Source of the DNA: Lytechinus pictus
Taxonomy: Eukaryota; Echinodermata; Echinoidea; Temnopleuroida; Toxopneustidae
Assembly (NCBI RefSeq): GCF_037042905.1
Contig: NC_087256.1
Span: 25,439,501-25,503,500, forward strand
DNA: 64,000 bases
Direction: 5' to 3'
Position numbers and translations under genes: made by a program. Below the pieces are notes generated by a model. It made no database searches and was not told where the DNA came from. It worked only from the letters and a program-made list of their open reading frames with translations. Positions 32,736 to 47,800 of this stretch are shown here, piece by piece (the stretch's first letter is position 1; each line of letters begins with the position of its first letter).

Positions 32736-34855
32736 AATGTATACTAGTAGTCTGTTTCATGTACATGTTGCACGTATAGGCCCTATGATATCACTGTTTT
32801 CTGACTGCCATGACTGAATTTCGTATCAAAATGGATAAGAAAATAGTTTTAGAATGACTGAAAATAATAGTTGCACCATTTTGGTTTGATCTAGTCATTT
32901 ATTCGTTTTTATAAGCGTGAACCAGATATAGACATCTGACCGTTTTTATCTCAGTTAAACAGGCCTCCATTTGATGGATAAAATGGAACGCGTACAATTT
33001 TTTTTCTTCTGAGATTTGATAAGCTGATCACTTTATTAACTGTTAGAGTGGTCAGGGACTTTTTAAATGGTTCCGTCAATGACGCATTATATTTTTAACA
33101 CCTCTAGAAAATAAGATAGCTGCGCGCTAACCAATGGCGTAAGTTACAGAAGTACCTCAAATAAAACGTGGATGTACATAAGAGAGCGCGTCATCTTTCA
33201 ACTTCAAATTGGCCCCAAGAGCTCGGTGTCTGCACACAAAGTAACATGAGAGGGCGTATTTTAGCAGTGATAAATCATGTTGGCCTAACTACCGACGTGC
33301 TAGAAATAGAAAATAATCTGTCATTTTATTCTTTATCGTTCTTTCTCTCTTTTCTCCCGCTATTTATTCTTCTTTCTTAAATTCTTACTTACTACCGTAA
33401 CACCTATTTCTTTGCTCTACTTCGAGGCTTCTAAGACTGTTATCGATGCTACTGCTCCTTAGGATAATGATGATGAAAGCAATTATGATTATAATTATTT
33501 TTATTATTATTATCATTATTATCTGCTTAAATTCTACAATAGGGGAATCGAAGTTGGGGATCACCCCGGGAGAAATGGGTTTCGGGAAAATACTATTATA
33601 CATTAGGGTGAATTTTGAACTAGAGGAGATTAAAAACAATTTTTTCCTATAACGTGTGATGTATGGTGTAATTGTGATCATCATTAACATTATTATCATC
33701 ATCATTATTATAATCACCACCATCTTCCTCCTCCTCCTCATCATTATTATTATTATCGTTATTGATGTATTGATGATATCACTATTGGCAATTCCATCTT
33801 GCAGATGAAAAGATTTCTTCTTTTAGCTATTATTCTATTAGAAAAAAAAATCCGTGACGCTTAACAAAATATATAACCCTTATAACGTGTAGATTGATAA
33901 ATCACTATTTATAAGACATCCAGATGAAATGATTTGAATGACGTAAATATTTATTGGTAATCTGGAAGAGGGTACTTGAAATATATCAATATATACATAC
34001 ATACATACATGTATCATTTGCATTAAACACTCAATGTTAATAGAAAATAGCTGGGGGAAAAGATAAAGCTCTGTTATCAGAACACTTATCTTATGATTTG
34101 ATACATCTCTCCAACGCAGCGTGAACAGAGGTGTGATCATTAACTCGATGCTATGTGAAGTGAGAAGATCTGTATCGTCTCCAGAAGAAAAAGTTTAATA
34201 ATCCAACAGAACTCAAGGACATAGAAAAACAATGAAATATTCTACGGTTGCAAGAAGTCATATTAAAAACAAACATACTCATATGAGAATCACAAACACG
34301 GATGATTATTTGGCAAACCGAAGTCCGGAAATTTGAAATATTTGGATGATGACAAAGGGTGCTTGTAGCAAGAGTTATAACAAGACACGAGGAAGGGGTT
34401 GAAGATTAAACGTCGGTGTCTTCGAACAATTACTGCAGATTTATCAACATTATAATAGCTTAGATTTTGAGAGGCTGTGGGTATAGGGTTCGACTTGTGA
34501 ACTTAGATAAATCGTTTTGCGGCGAGAAATTACTTTCATGTGAAAAAGATGCTCATCAGAAAAAAAAACGAAATTGTCCCAGGCTTATTGCCAAAGATGC
34601 CTATTTGATACTTTATCCAGCATACATTGGTAAGTGCCTTAAGTTCTATCTATAATGGCATGATGAAAGAAGATGACAGTTAAGACAAATATGGAGAAAA
34701 TTATTGAAAAGGTTTCATTAAGTACCACTCTGTCGAATTTCGTCCCGTATAGAGAACAAATTTTATTGAAAATGAGTGAGCTGTAAAAGGTTGAATTTCA
34801 TATTCACCCCCCAAAAAAAAATTAGTTAGGAAATAGGTTTTTAACCGGTAGAAAT
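32736..34855. other. No gene seen
   Basis: AT-rich. ATT/ATC-type microsatellite DNA at 33470-33525 and 33680-33770. Open frames here are low-complexity or short. Confidence 0.5.
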
Positions 34856-35035
<180 letters not shown>

Positions 35036-35556
35036 AGGGGGTGCGGGGCGGGGAGAAAACTCATCAAATAGATTTCTCACAAGCATGTTAGTGACATCTT
35101 ATACAAAGAACAGAAGCAATAGAAACCAAGCATAATAATCTTAACGTCATTATGACGTAAAATTGCTGTTGATCAAATATCATGCAACATGCCACCAAAA
35201 ATGTTTTAGGAGAGGATTTGATGCAAAACTTTATAATCTGATCATCATAATCGTATAGATAACATCTTTTCTTTTCCTTTCTTATGTATACTGCAAATAT
35301 TATTATCAACAGTTACGGGTAATGTTTGCAACAACTTAACATGACAGATTGGCCAATGAATCTATCGGGGAATCTATTTGAAGGGACATTTAGTTTATTG
35401 CTCGAAGAAGGCAAGTAATTGATAATGACGTGATAATCGCAGTTTACTCTATCAATATTATGTTTGAAGAGATAATCATCACAAGTCTCGTTTCACATTG
35501 GACCCCTTAAAATATTCGCTTTGATTAATAAGAAGGGTGTTATAATAAAATTTCCA

Positions 35557-36412
35557 ATATTGAAATGAGTAAAATATACATTTAACACAATTTTTTCCTT
35601 TTAAGTGCTTCAGAGAAACGTATTGAATCCAACTATTGCAATTAAGCATTGTGTTTATTTCAAAATACTAAGCATTGGTGCCAACTTCAAAATCGCAGCT
35701 TGATCAAAATGATAAGCAGAGAAGGAAAGGAAAGCGCAGCTATAAACATTTAAGAAAACATGACATGATATCAAAACGGATGGAAAGAAAATATCTTCCA
35801 TGCAAAGTGCGGTATACAAAGTCATGATAAAGAATGGAAAAAGAATATACAACAAATGGCAGAAGAAATTTAATTAAGCAGGAAAATAATCATAAAGACA
35901 AAATTAGTGGAACTATAAAGCCAGGCGCACATTAAAAGATGTGTTGCGATCCCTTTTTTAATATTGAATATTGAAATGAGTAAAATATACATCTAACACA
36001 ATGTTTTTTTTCCTGATAAGTGCATCAGAGAAACGTATTGAATCCAACTATTGCAATTAATCATTGTGTTTATTTCAAAATACTAAGCATTGTTCACAGT
36101 AAAACATTCATAAAGGTTGAAATACACTGGAGGTGCCAACTCCAAAATCGCAGCTTGATCAAAATGATAGCAGAGAAGGAAAGGAAAGCGCAGCTATAAA
36201 CATTTAAGAAAACATGACATGATATCAAAACGGATGGAAAGAAAATATCTTCCATGCAAAGTGCGGTATACAAAGTCATGATAAAGAATGGAAAAACAAT
36301 ATTCAACAAATGACAGAAGAAATTTATCAAACAGGAAAATAATCATAAAGACAAAATTAGTGGAACTATAAAGCCAGGCGCACATTAAAAGATGTGTTGC
36401 AATCCCTTTTTG
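35557..36412. repeat. Direct tandem duplication, unit about 410 bases
   Basis: AATATTGAAATGAGTAAAAT starts at 35557 and again at 35967. Both copies continue through GTATTGAATCCAACTATTGC, ATCGCAGCTTGATCAAAATG and CATGACATGATATCAAAACG to GATGTGTTGC(G/A)ATCCC. The second copy has about 43 extra bases near 36090-36135. Copies are highly similar, so the duplication is recent. Confidence 0.9.
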
Positions 36413-37096
36413 AAGGAAATTGTAGTAGCATTTGATACGAATATTCAAACCTATATTATGTTAACGATCAACTTTCCAGAATAGTGTTCGAATACTGAAA
36501 TGAAAAATGCGGTCTGTTACGAACCTCCCAGACAGTAAATCCAGTATCAAAACGTCATGACGTCATCATCGGGTGGATTTTTATTTTCATATTCAGTGAA
36601 TGTTATGCTAAACTTTAATTCAGATAATTTTATGTCTTGGAACTTTCATATTAAATGCAAAATTAATTTGGTTACAAAATTGTGTCGTATTGAATTGTGT
36701 ATTGTGCGCCGGGCTTTATATATACATTATGTCAAAGGAAAAAGTTAATAAATCTCTAACTAATCATTCCACGCTAAACTAGGCTAACCCCTCGTTCAAG
36801 TAACCGGACGTATGAATTTTTTTTCCTCATCGATATCACCATTTATCATAATTACCATCATCATCATTTTCCATTATTGTCGTCATCATAATCATCATGA
36901 TATAATAATCATTACGATCCCTTTCTTTAATGAAATAATATTAGTATTTGCATTTCAACACTGTTATTTTAGAGCTCATATTTTGTATGTATGATGACTT
37001 CGTTCGTTTTTACGGTCATTTTGTGTAGGCCAGCTAGTTATAAACTGCAATGGAAAGCGATCGTGAGTCCATGATGAAACAATCAAAACACGCCTA
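36413..37096. other. No gene seen
   Basis: AT-rich; short ATC-rich microsatellite at 36838-36915. Confidence 0.5.
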
Positions 37097-37316
37097 CACT
37101 CTAAAAAAATGTTTACCCAATATTGGGTAAAATGGGAACATGCATGTTTGTTGGGTAAAAAGATATTTTTTTTTAATTTTTTCGCAATGTTGCGTTGAAA
37201 TTTACCCTTCAAACATGCATTTTGTCCAATATTGGGGAAAATCTTACCCAGCAAACATGCATGTTTCCTTTCTACCCAATATTGGGTAGATTTTTACTCT
37301 CTGTTTTTAGAGTGTA
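37097..37316. mobile_element. Foldback MITE of the CCCAATATTGGG family, best-preserved copy
   Basis: TACACTCTAAAAAAATG and TTTTTAGAGTGTA form TA-flanked ends. TTTACCCAATATTGGGTAAA and ACATGCATGTTTG words oppose one another inside. Confidence 0.85.
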
Positions 37317-37670
37317 CTACACTATAGAAAAATGGGGTGTTAAACTGACACCAGTTGATGTCCCTAATAAAGGACCATATGCACTGAGGTGTTGAAATTA
37401 CACCCTAGATATAAAACGTAACACCAAGGACGTGTTTCACAAATAAGTGCGTTCAGTAATGAAAGGCTTATATACGGACAAACTGACTGCATCAAGTGAA
37501 ACAGGTATGATTCCATATAATAATCAAGCACACCAAATGCATTTGGAATATGATTTGGGGCCACTTGCATAAACCGTTGGGATCGAATGCACTGTCTTCA
37601 AAAATTGAATGCAATTTGATTTTTTTCTCCAGTCGGATGCAATTGGGACGTTTGGGGCTTTAAACCTATT

Positions 37671-38035
<365 letters not shown>

Positions 38036-38710
38036 TGCAATAGTTCTATTTTGATCCTCGGAAATACATCTTTCAACATCAGAAAAAAAATCTGGGAAAC
38101 CGCAATGACACTTTTTAGTCCAATTCTTCATAAAGTCATGCGTATAACCTTACGAACAGCTTCACAAAATGCATCCAAAACTCCTCATTTTGCTCTGCTA
38201 CATGGTTCTTAAAGATGGGAAGGAAATGCTAATATGTTTTCCTGCGTCATCAGTTATATGTTACCACGAGCAGGAAAACGAAGAATACATCATTGACGTA
38301 AATCTACCGCGTTTTTAATTTCAGTAAGTGATTTGTAATAAGAACTAATGGTGTTGCAAAAATATTATCTTTAGAATTTTAATTATATGATTGCGGCATG
38401 CACACCCTGGCATTCTAATTATTCCTTACTAATTGTTAATTCAGATGAGATTGTTCATATATCGATAGATGAATGAAAACACCTATACTCTGAAGAACTC
38501 AGAGAATATCATATATATCAATTAAGTAAATGCTCGTTATTCAGCAATTTAATTTACAATTTATTGAAATATGCGTAATTGTGTTTTCTTTGGCAGTTTA
38601 TTCCGGTTATTTAGATACACTACTTATTTTTTTGTTTAAAGTCATATCGTTTAGGCACTTGAAAGTATAAGAACGAAGCGGAAGGCCGGGGAGGGGTACT
38701 CTAGATCCTA

Positions 38711-38817
38711 TTACGTCATGATGACCCAATCAGTTGTGTTGGTAACCCTCGTCTGAGGAGGGCGTGATTTGACACGGGGGATAAAAGCAGTCCTTCCCAG
38801 CTCGACTTCTTTCATTC
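38711..38817 (+). promoter_or_regulatory. Core promoter of the GnRH-type precursor gene
   Basis: TTACGTCA (38711-38718, CRE/ATF-like), CCAAT (38726-38730), TATA-type GATAAAAG (38780-38787) and an initiator-like TTCATTC (38811-38817) stand in canonical order. Initiation near 38814 would be 34 bases after the TATA motif and give a 5' UTR of about 61 bases before ATG 38875. Confidence 0.7.
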
Positions 38818-38874
38818 ACCCATCAGACAGCATCAAGCTCGCCTACCAGCGGCCAAACAAAATTTGAACAGATC

Positions 38875-41800
38875 ATGAAGCAAATTATCACCAGCCTAGT
38901 CTCTGTCTCAGCCGTCCTGCTGTTAATCGTACTCATCAGTGAATACGCCCCCAGATGCAGCGGCCAAGTGCACCACAGATTCAGCGGGTGGCGGCCCGGT
39001 GGAAAAAAGCGATCGGATGCCTCAGAAGTCAACTCGAACAAGATTACCATTGAGAGGCCGCAACAACCGATTTGCAAGCAGACGACAGACCAACTCGAAC
39101 TAGTAAGAATATACTTTGCTTTCATTTCTTTCGAAATACATTCATCCAAAACCTTCCTTTTATTCAATTGCCATGAGAACATAATTTTTTGAATTTTGTA
39201 CGAAAATAAAGCAAACTATAAACAACGAATAGGAAAAGTTACATCTTCGAGGCACGACTAAAAGTTCTCTTGCAGTTATAAGTCATATTTTATTTGTTGC
39301 ATTCCAGGTATATATAGATAACGTCAGAAAGTAAATGCTAATAAACATACATTTGGTTTGGCTTTTATTGCCTTTAAAATCCCCAAACATATTTAATAAT
39401 ATTCAAAGCAACCTGTTTCTCACATTTTTGATAAAATCTGAAGGTGACATTCGAAAAATTTTGAAAGAAAAATCAAAGACAAATTCAAATAGCCGGTAAT
39501 TTGAATATAGGTAACTACAAACACTGCTAACATATAATGTGATATGAACAAAGTGATAATGCAATTCCAGAAATGGTGAATCGTGAATTTGTAAAAATGC
39601 GAATTCGTCAACACAACAGAGTTATTAAATAATTATTAGAAAAATTAGAATTAGCGACCAGTATGTCATTCTCTCCTATTTATGACTGATTTTTTGTTGG
39701 CTAAGATGATGTTGGTAAACAATAATGGTGGGCATTTTGTACACACCTATGTGTTGATTGGAAAAGGGAACATTGTACGTTGTAAATTATTTTTTCTATC
39801 GAATGTAGGAATTTGTAGCTGTTAAAAGCTACAAATATTGTTTGGTTTTGTGATCTATCATGATAATAACGAGCTGGACTCTTATCATGACTTCGTACTA
39901 GATTAACACCCATTATAAAAAAGAGCTCGCGGTAAACCACACATCTTTTACAGATACATCATTATTCCAATCTTGAATACTCCAAAATACTAAAAGGCAA
40001 ATGGTTTTTAAAAAAGAGTGGAATCTCTTTTTTTTTCTACGGCTCTGACGATGAAATGAGACTTAATATCGCGCGAACCGATTCCGATCCATTATAAGAA
40101 TTAGGAAAAGGTTATAGGTCGTTTGATACATTTTGAATATTAAGTATTCACATCCCTAATTTTTTCATTAACTTTCACCTTAGCATAAACCTAAGAATAA
40201 TAATAATAACAATAGTAATAATGATAATAATAATAATACATTGAATTTTGTATAGCACAGCTACTAAAATAACATATACTCTATACTGCGTTTGATACTT
40301 GGTATTATAATTATTACCCCGGCTGTAGCTGAGCCGCCGTATAGGCGCTAAAGCATTCAAGGAAAAAATCCTACCGGGTACCCATTCACCTCACCTGGGT
40401 CGAGAGCAGCACAGAGTGGATACATTTCTTGCCGAAGAAAACACGCCAAGGCTGGGATTCGAACCCACGACCCTCTGATTAAGGGACGAGAGTCGTAACC
40501 ACTAGGCCACGACTCCCCCACTTTGAAGCAAACCAGTGTTCATGAGGTTCATGTGCACATTTAAGACTATTAATGAATTCATTTTTTCCCTTTATATTCA
40601 AATATCGGCAATAATCAAATTGTGTATTTTATTTAAATTTGTTATTTTTTATGTCCAACTGGACAACCCATTGTAACAGGGATGAATTAATTTCAATGAA
40701 AAAGAAACCTATAACCCCTTTCTACCTCGAAATTTAAAACAACACTTGATAGAAATGTAAAAAAGACCCCAAAACAGGAAGAATGTTAGGAAAATTTGAA
40801 TAATAGAAGGAAATTGAATGGTTTCTCTTTAAAGCTCTGCTCTCCTTTTTTTAAATAGAATTTTATAAATGAGGTTCGAGGAAAGTCATCCTTAAAGGTA
40901 TGCATTCGTGTTCATTTGGGGAGACGTAAATTCTATCTAGGAAGTTGATATCTTATGCTTCTTCTTTTTTGGAGAAATATGGAAGATGCGATTATTAAAC
41001 AGTATTGGGCCATCTTTTCATTCCACTCTCTTTTGACTTAATTAAAACAAAGTTCAATTGTAACATTCCTACATGATAGGAAGAATATTGCAATATGACA
41101 CATTGGAACGATAAAACGAGAATAGTGAAGAAGCAATTCGACTCAGAATTTTTTTTTCTCAGAGTCTCTTGTTAGAAGTATTGAAAAAACAATACTGACC
41201 GATTGTTTCTGTTGCGGCTTGGAGTTCATAGGTAGGCTTTTAGACGATATACATCAACCGCGTGAAGAAAGGTATACTTAACTTAAAAGGGCGGTAAATC
41301 GCTCGAGGCATTACCTGTTAATCTTGAACCAATCGTTGACATAATTCTTAGATGACGAGGGAAAAGGGGGAAAAGACATTACGTTTGACAACCACTTTTA
41401 TATAAAGTCGTATAACTGTGTTTAAGCCTTAATAATATTACCATTGGTAAGTTGTGTCACCTGTTTGGAATCAGAGTTGTAATTTGTTTGGATTGCTATT
41501 TGTTGCTTTTTTCCTTTTGTAATTTATTTTTTTGAATTCGGATTAATGATATTATAGTCACCCGAAATCGCTTCAAAACCGAACAAAATAACTCTAATCA
41601 TTCTGAGGTCGGTTTTCTTGGAGAAAATGTAGCAAAACGCGTGATCCACTGTAAGGTTCATATTGTAAAGAGGGTTGCCTAACAATTTTAAACAGCGGTT
41701 TTACTGAGTAAAAACTTTTAGAAAATACATAGGGGTACAGTACTCACATACTGAACAGGGAAGAAAGTCCCATGATGAAATCGGATGTCACGAAATGGAT

Positions 41801-44800
41801 GACATTTATTTTAAATCGTTTATGACAGAATAGTTGATTATTTCGTCACCGGTTTCCGGAATTCATGTGATTTCTCGCCGCCTCTTTTGTCACATACCTC
41901 TTTGATGCGCGATGGTATTTGATCTCCGGTCAGAAAAATCCCGTCTAATAATTCAACGAAGAGGCGATGATGAGACATTTTGAGGTTGACTAGGGATCCG
42001 GTTTCGCCCCGCCATGTTTGGGCGCGTGCTATGATTAGAATTCTGTGTCCGATCTCCGGCCATCGTCCCCCCTCAACTCTTTCGCCAATACTCCTGGAAA
42101 TGGGATAAATATAGACCAGGAAATCCCGAGAATGGTTAGAAGTTGTTCACTCTAAACATTTATGCCACATTGTAAGTGAAACGACCCCGCACTGTGCGAT
42201 TTCAGCCATCGAACTTTTAAACCCAGTCAAAAGTTGAACAAAGCGGAAAATTTTATCAGTTAAAGTGAATTAATGTATGCACAAAAAAGTTATAGAGAGT
42301 CATATTGCAGGTTATCAAGAATTATGAAAATATCGAACCAAGTATTTATATTTGATTCAACAGAAGACCAGGCAATCCATCCGCTTTTATACACATAAAA
42401 GATGCAAAATACAAGATATATTTATGTGTCCATGAAAACCGACGCCACACTCTAGATAATATTGGGTAAAAATGCTCCATGAGGGTAATTATGTGTCCAA
42501 CCAACATTGGGCATTTCTTTTGGGCATTTTTCTTTATCCAGTGTGATGAAAATTTTGCCAATTCTAAAATAATTGCTGCTTATTTTTTAACATTACTGGA
42601 TAATATGCTTCCCGCATTGGGTAAAATATTGCACAAAACTGGTTGGACACGTAATTACCCTTATGCTGGTTAAAATGTTACCCAATATTTTTTTTACAGT
42701 GTACATTTAGCTTTCGAAGACAACGGCATTTAAAACAATGAGTCATGGTAGGTTTATTATCATAAATCACAATGAGCATCCGCAATGGAAAGGACTACAT
42801 ATTTCAGTCATTAATTACCATCGAAGTTTTTGATTGACTCGGAAAGTGAAATACCTTAATCTTAATGAAATTTGATTTAATGAACGAGCAACACCGCAGG
42901 TAAAGCTAAAATCTCCTTGGATTCTTGAGCAGAAGCATAAAGATTGAACGGCCAGAAAAGAGGATGGGGCTTCTTGAAATGTCAGGAATGTATAGACCTA
43001 TCAAGAATTTTTTAAAATATCTTTTTGAAAATGCACAACGAAAAATACATGCATACAACATGTGTCGATACGTGACGTCATACTATTCACAACACAAATC
43101 GACACCTATGATGCATACACTTTATATAAGTTAGCCTAATATACATTGTTTGTGTAAATATGCGTACGATTAAATCATTAATCTGGCGTTTAAAACAAAT
43201 TACCCATTTATAGGCCGCGTTGCATAAAAGCTACTATTACGGTAACTTTATCATCCAATGGTAATACTGATCACCAACCAATCAAAATCTAGGATACCAT
43301 ACAGGTTGCCATTGGGTGGCAAAGTTATAGCAATGGTAACTTTTATGCAACGGCCGGGGCCCTGGACAATCTTCGCGGGTTATTCAAGGTATGTAATTTG
43401 CTCTAATTTGCAATAAAGATGTAACTACAAAGTATTTCCGAGGGTTACTTGTCTTTTTAGGGGTGACTGAACAAAAAAGTTCTAAGTACACAAATCTCTA
43501 CAAACTGCTCTAGTTAATCGATTTCACAACGAATTACCCGTAAAATTAATGCGGGGTCCAATCAACTATTTTAGGATTATTCTAATCCTTTAAGAATTCA
43601 AGCTATCTAATAATTTGCGATCTAGATCACAGGGACTCATTCCTTGCAACGTTTATCTAAATCAGTATTGTTGGCAGATCATTGCGATGGGTAAATTATC
43701 AGTAAGCTCTCCAATCGTATACCCTCGTGCTTCAATTATGCATGAAATTCAGAAAACCGTCCACGACACGTTTCAGATATAGTTTCCTCGCGCAAGGGCT
43801 CGATCCGATTTCAGCTTAAGTCTCTATCATATTTCTGCCAAATGGTTCACAAACTCTACGTAAAGAAACTCATGTGAATCGATACCTCCTCTTGATCTCA
43901 TTTTTGTTCTCATGATTTCATCACCCCATACCCCCTATCGTTTTCCCGTCCCCCCTCTAGCGCTCCGAGTGTCCGTAAGGTTTATGACGTATTTTAAACC
44001 TAATATTAGATTTGAATAGGCCTATGGCAAATGGTACAAATGCATGAAATTATAAACCAATTAATCTTAATCAAATTCTATGAAATGTAGCTTTAGATGT
44101 TCTTATTTGGGCACCTATGTAATAAAAATCAACAGTACCAATAGGAAGTTAGGAACCAAGACTGTTTAAGGCAAACTGATGTGGTTTTAGAAATAAATTA
44201 TGGCGTCGACCTAATAAAACCATTTCAATATCATCATCGTTAAACTCGACGTTCACTTTAGGTCATTTTAATTTGCATTTAGTCAAATTAGTGTACGTGA
44301 TTTATACTCGAATAGTATTTGTGAGTTAAATAAAACTAGAACACAATCATTAATTTTTTCACGTCCAAAAAAGAAGAGTGGACCAAATACAGATACTTGG
44401 GGACACCGCGCAGAAATATCGAAGATGTATCTCCAAAATTTCCAGATTCCTATTGGTGAAAAGTTTAATTAGAATGATTTTTTTTCCTGTGAAGATGTGT
44501 ACCTTGCCCTTTTTCCTCGTCAAAAAAGAAGAATAGATTAAAGAGAGGTCATTGGGGGACACCGCGAAGAAATAAAGATGTTTATCCCATATTTTTGCGG
44601 ATTCCTATTGCTGAAAAAAAAGTATCATAAAACAGAATTCTTATAACTAGAGTGATTCCACTACGTAGGTTTAAACCTTTATTCTTTTCCCACGTCAAAA
44701 AAGAAGAGTGGCTTAAACTAAGAAAGATTGTTGGAGAAACCGGGCAGAAATATTTCAGATATTTTCCCCAGATTTACAAATTTCTATCGTTGAAAATTTG

Positions 44801-47800
44801 TATCATAAAATTGAATTCTTATACAAGACTTGTTATAGCTGCAGAATAAATGGCTTAAATTTATATATCTCGTGTTATATGTATTAATTTCACGATGATG
44901 TTTTAATTATTACTATCATACTGTTACTATGGTATGTGCATATCTACAATCAATTTAATGAAAATGTAATTTTTGTAAAGAAAAATAAATAAATAAATAC
45001 TACCAATTTACTGAAAGAAATACTTCGAGAAAAATCACATTAGGGTATTTCAGTTTTTTTTCTTTTATTTCTTAAGAAGAATTATTTCAGCGGATTTAGA
45101 AATGCTTTGTTGACCTTCAACCCCAAATCATCGAACTCATTATTGTTTCTTACTCGCTCTCTAGTGGTATTATTTTCCCTAAAAGAATATGAAAAGAAAT
45201 TAAGACTTTGAACGAAGATGCAAATCCAAAAACACATCAGAAAGGATATTTGATATTAAAGTATTGGAAGAATAATTTTCCCAAAAGGAAAAAGTGAAGA
45301 TTGGGCATTCCAGCACATAGCAAATAATACTTTGAAAGTTTGAAGTTGATGAGAGGGGTCAAGACCAGAATGAAATGGCTTTCGCTATTGTGAAAATACA
45401 AATTTGCTCTATGCAAAGTAATTTGTAATTGTATAATTTATAAACTATATGGTTTCATAATCATTAGACGAGCTTGTCGTTTCACCTTTAAGTCCCCGGA
45501 TCAAGGACACGAGTTGGAAAAAAGTCTTCGAAGCTCTCTCGATTATTGGAGTAGCTTATTTTTAAACGATATCATGCAACAGATCTGTAGACCTCAGCCT
45601 GTGAAATGCAGCGTGAAGGTGAAATATGTAAGCGATTGCGATGCATAATTTACTTGCAACCTCGTTAAGTTTAATATTTTATCAAGGAAATTATAACCTT
45701 TTCACTCGGGCAATCTATGGCTAACAAAACGGTGCATATTTTATCGTCTAAGTACTGATTAACAAAAGAAGTTCAAATCGGAATGGGTGGTGGAATATAA
45801 AGATATTAATCAATAAAGATGATTCAAGGTATGTAGAAGTATTCGTTATATTATAGTAGGATTGAATAGGCTATACTGAAAAACAATCGGAAACTTTACC
45901 ACAGGTGAATAATTATTATTTTTATTATTACTGTTATCATTATTTATTGTTAGTAGCAGTTGTACTATTATCATTATTAGTACTATTACTACTATAGTAT
46001 TATGTGGAAGGATCGAGGTGTATTGGTTTTTATTCTCGCCTTGTAATCAGAGGGTCGTGTGTTCGAATCGCACCATGGTCCAGCGTCCTTTGGCAAATGC
46101 GCCAATCCGCAATTTGCCGCTCTCCACACAGGTGTTAAATGGGTACCCGGTAGGATTCAGTCTTGGAACTCTTGTTGGAATGCTTCCCAAGGATTGGAGA
46201 AGCTTCATACTTTGTGTGCGGGCATGCAAGGATCCGATGACCAGGGAAATAATATATCTGTAAAGCGCTTAGAGACGTCGTTCCTATATATGTATTGAGC
46301 GCTATATATAAGCGGAATATTATGATTATCATTATTTTTATCATCATTATCATCATCACTATCATCATTATTATTATAATTATCATCATTATTATTATTA
46401 TCATATACAACGTAAAAATATATTGGCCTACTCCGAAACGGATAATTTGCTGGAATATTGAATTATAAGTAGAGATTATTCTCTGATGAATTCAACTCAT
46501 ACCTCGGATAAGAGGGTCACTCCATCAGACGAACGATCGATACGATATCCATTCGTAATGGCCAAGACACGATTTCATTTCCCGCCAAAACTGACGTAAA
46601 GGCGGGAATGGACGAGAAAGTGCAAAGCGATGTGGAGACCGTGGCAGAAGTTTAGGATTATAAGAAAAAAAAAATCGGGAGAAGAAACGATGGAAGTGAA
46701 AATTCTATATTTACAAATGTGTGATTTACCCTAGTTTAAAGAAACATAGGCCTATAAAGCTTCTTCTGTTAATAACATTACGTCTTACATGGAAGAGGCT
46801 TACAGTGTACACGTGTTAAGTCCTTAAAAAGACCTGTTGTATTGTGGATATGATAGAGGGAAATATTGAAAGGCAAAAAAAAAATCCGGAAAGATGATAT
46901 CCAATAGTCCTTTTAATAAAGCCTCTCCCAACTATACAACCATGCAAACTTAAAAGGTTATGTAACATAAAGTATATTGTTAATCCCATGCAAAGTTAAT
47001 TAATTATAATAGACAAAATTCACAACTGGAACGAAATGTTGGCGTAGAAGTCTTACAAACATATTGATTAACACGAATTGACGTGGTTGATTATGAAATA
47101 AATCGACATATTGTCTTGCAAAAATGCGACAGGGAGGATGTTACTAAAGCTTGGCAAAAAGTTCCGAGCATTTCAAACATTCAATACTAAATGGATTAAA
47201 AACAAACTTGATGAAAAGGTAAATGTTCAATATACATGTAATGGAATAAGGCGATGCAACATCCTTTGTAAAAGCAGGAGTAGTTTGCTAAATTTTCTTC
47301 AATGCTCGAGAAGGCCAGATGTTCTGATTATACTATTATTCAGTCAATCGCAGAATGCGTCACTGTACTTCATCATTTTCTTCTGCAGACGGTATATAGG
47401 CCTAGGTTGCCATATTTTTTTTTGCAACCTTCTCTCGCTCTTCAAAGAGACAACCTTGCCCCCACCCAGTCCAGTCATTTCGTCATCCATCATAACAATC
47501 TTACATCCGGGAAATTGATCACGATACAAAAGGGATACCCACAATGCAGTTCCTGTAACTTGCATATTTTATATACAGAATGATGCAGTTGATGATTGAT
47601 GCTATCCGGATGTTAGTTGCCGGGATTTGAATGAGAGAAGTAACAAAGAAGATAACTGGTGAAAAGAAAGATAGTTATTTGATGAATGAAAACAGGCATG
47701 TCCGGCTGCGAAGTCTCTGAAGGAAGCAGAAATTGACCCTTATGCTTAAAATGACCACCTATATAGCCTCTAGAACTAAGATGTCATACTTGTATCTTGT

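Noticed and set aside
47111-47518. 135-codon plus-strand open frame
   Set aside because: AT-rich with no splice acceptor or domain; the second half is low-information hydrophobic sequence. A short KLGKKFRAFQTFNTKWIKNK stretch before GTAAAT is not enough to call an exon.
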